64,000 nucleotides of DNA from positions 235,611 to 299,610 of the forward strand of contig JARGOX010000006.1 of NCBI GenBank assembly GCA_029233925.1, in the 5' to 3' direction. The position numbers and the translations under genes are program-made. The notes under the pieces were generated by a model that was not told where the DNA came from, searched no databases, and saw only the letters and a list, made by a program, of their open reading frames with translations. Positions 63,768 through 64,000 of this stretch are shown here, piece after piece. The stretch comes from Rhizobiaceae bacterium. GTDB taxonomy: Bacteria > Pseudomonadota > Alphaproteobacteria > Rhizobiales > Rhizobiaceae. Each line of letters begins with the position of its first letter. Position 1 is the first letter of the stretch.

Positions 63768-63950
63768 ATGGCTATACCCATCAAGAACAGAGATACGCGC
63801 ACCGCGATAGCGACGGAAGCAGAGATCGAAAGTTGGAAAACTGATCCCGACGCCGCCTATTTAGAAGCTGAAAGGCGGATCGAAGAGGCGAAGTCGATGG
63901 GCGTTACCGAGCTCGATTTTCACGGCGAAGAGTTCAGCTATTATATGTAG
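63768..63950 (+). CDS. Short hypothetical protein, possibly the N-terminal piece of a leucine-rich-repeat protein
   Basis: A 60-residue frame opening MAIPIKNRDTRTAIATEAEI and ending ELDFHGEEFSYYM. I do not recognise it as a named family. The segment AERRIEEAKSMGVTELDF resembles the lead-in of bacterial leucine-rich-repeat proteins (RIEEAR..G.TELDLS), but the repeats themselves are absent and the frame stops. It starts 49 bp after the IS66 remnant, so it may be a truncated gene left by the same rearrangement. No clear ribosome-binding site is seen. A functional small protein is possible. Confidence 0.4.
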   Translation: MAIPIKNRDTRTAIATEAEIESWKTDPDAAYLEAERRIEEAKSMGVTELDFHGEEFSYYM

Positions 63951-64000
63951 AAGACTCGACTTGATCTGACACCGCTGCCTTTCCAGAGGACTGGATTGGC

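Overview
The window reads as chromosome of an alphaproteobacterium, probably of the Hyphomicrobiales (rhizobial) type. The reasons are a complete ccoNOQP-ccoGHIS (fixNOQP-fixGHIS) block, an FnrL-type regulator next to hemN, MocR/GntR regulators, TRAP and TauABC transporters, and many ATGA-overlapping genes in a moderately GC-rich sequence. The genus is not determined. Almost everything is catabolic or respiratory. No rRNA, tRNA, CRISPR array, prophage or intact insertion sequence was seen.

Layout. (1) 1-8.7 kb, minus strand: a partial HAD phosphatase, then an aerobic 2-aminobenzoate (anthranilate) CoA-thioester operon: two-domain 2-aminobenzoyl-CoA monooxygenase/reductase, SDR, MarR regulator, enoyl-CoA hydratase, acyl-CoA dehydrogenase, CoA ligase and a RidA-type deaminase, with a decayed livF tail inside it. 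(2) 8.9-26.3 kb: an island of sulfonate and methylated-amine genes. It holds two FAD/GcvT dimethylglycine-dehydrogenase-like proteins, a MocR/TauR-like regulator, sulfoacetaldehyde acetyltransferase (xsc), a frameshifted alkaline phosphatase, an MttB-family methyltransferase, TauABC, an XRE-cupin regulator, a ferredoxin-reductase-like flavoprotein and a lone Lrp/AsnC ligand-binding domain. (3) 26.5-35.5 kb: a formamidase-like hydrolase, then the cbb3 oxidase structural and assembly genes behind a textbook FNR box. (4) 35.7-47 kb: a hemerythrin, a putrescine uptake and gamma-glutamylation operon (potFGHI, puuA, puuB), its likely GntR regulator, agmatinase and a second glutamine-synthetase-like enzyme. 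(5) 47-49.4 kb: FnrL and hemN diverging from an FNR box. (6) 49.5-64 kb: a GMC oxidoreductase, a Fic protein, an SDR/GntR/TRAP uptake cluster, a truncated GAF gene, a secreted HExxH protein, an SLC13 transporter, homogentisate dioxygenase (hmgA) and an IS66 remnant.

How parts work together. The island at 8.9-26.3 kb is the most novel part. Three 27-bp palindromes with identical spacing (form YGTGAAA-N12-TTTTCAYR) lie upstream of the first dimethylglycine-dehydrogenase-like gene, of the MttB-like gene, and of the XRE-cupin gene with the second such enzyme behind it. A separate set of CTGGNCYTAA-like half-sites lies before the MocR gene, xsc and tauA. The two layers interleave. Together they suggest a pathway that imports an N-methylated taurine (possibly N,N,N-trimethyltaurine), removes methyl groups stepwise and cleaves the product through sulfoacetaldehyde. 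This is inference. FnrL probably controls ccoN, the hemerythrin gene and hemN. In all three uptake operons with a solute-binding protein (tauA, potF, dctP) a strong hairpin follows the binding-protein gene, which would let it be made in excess over the membrane parts.
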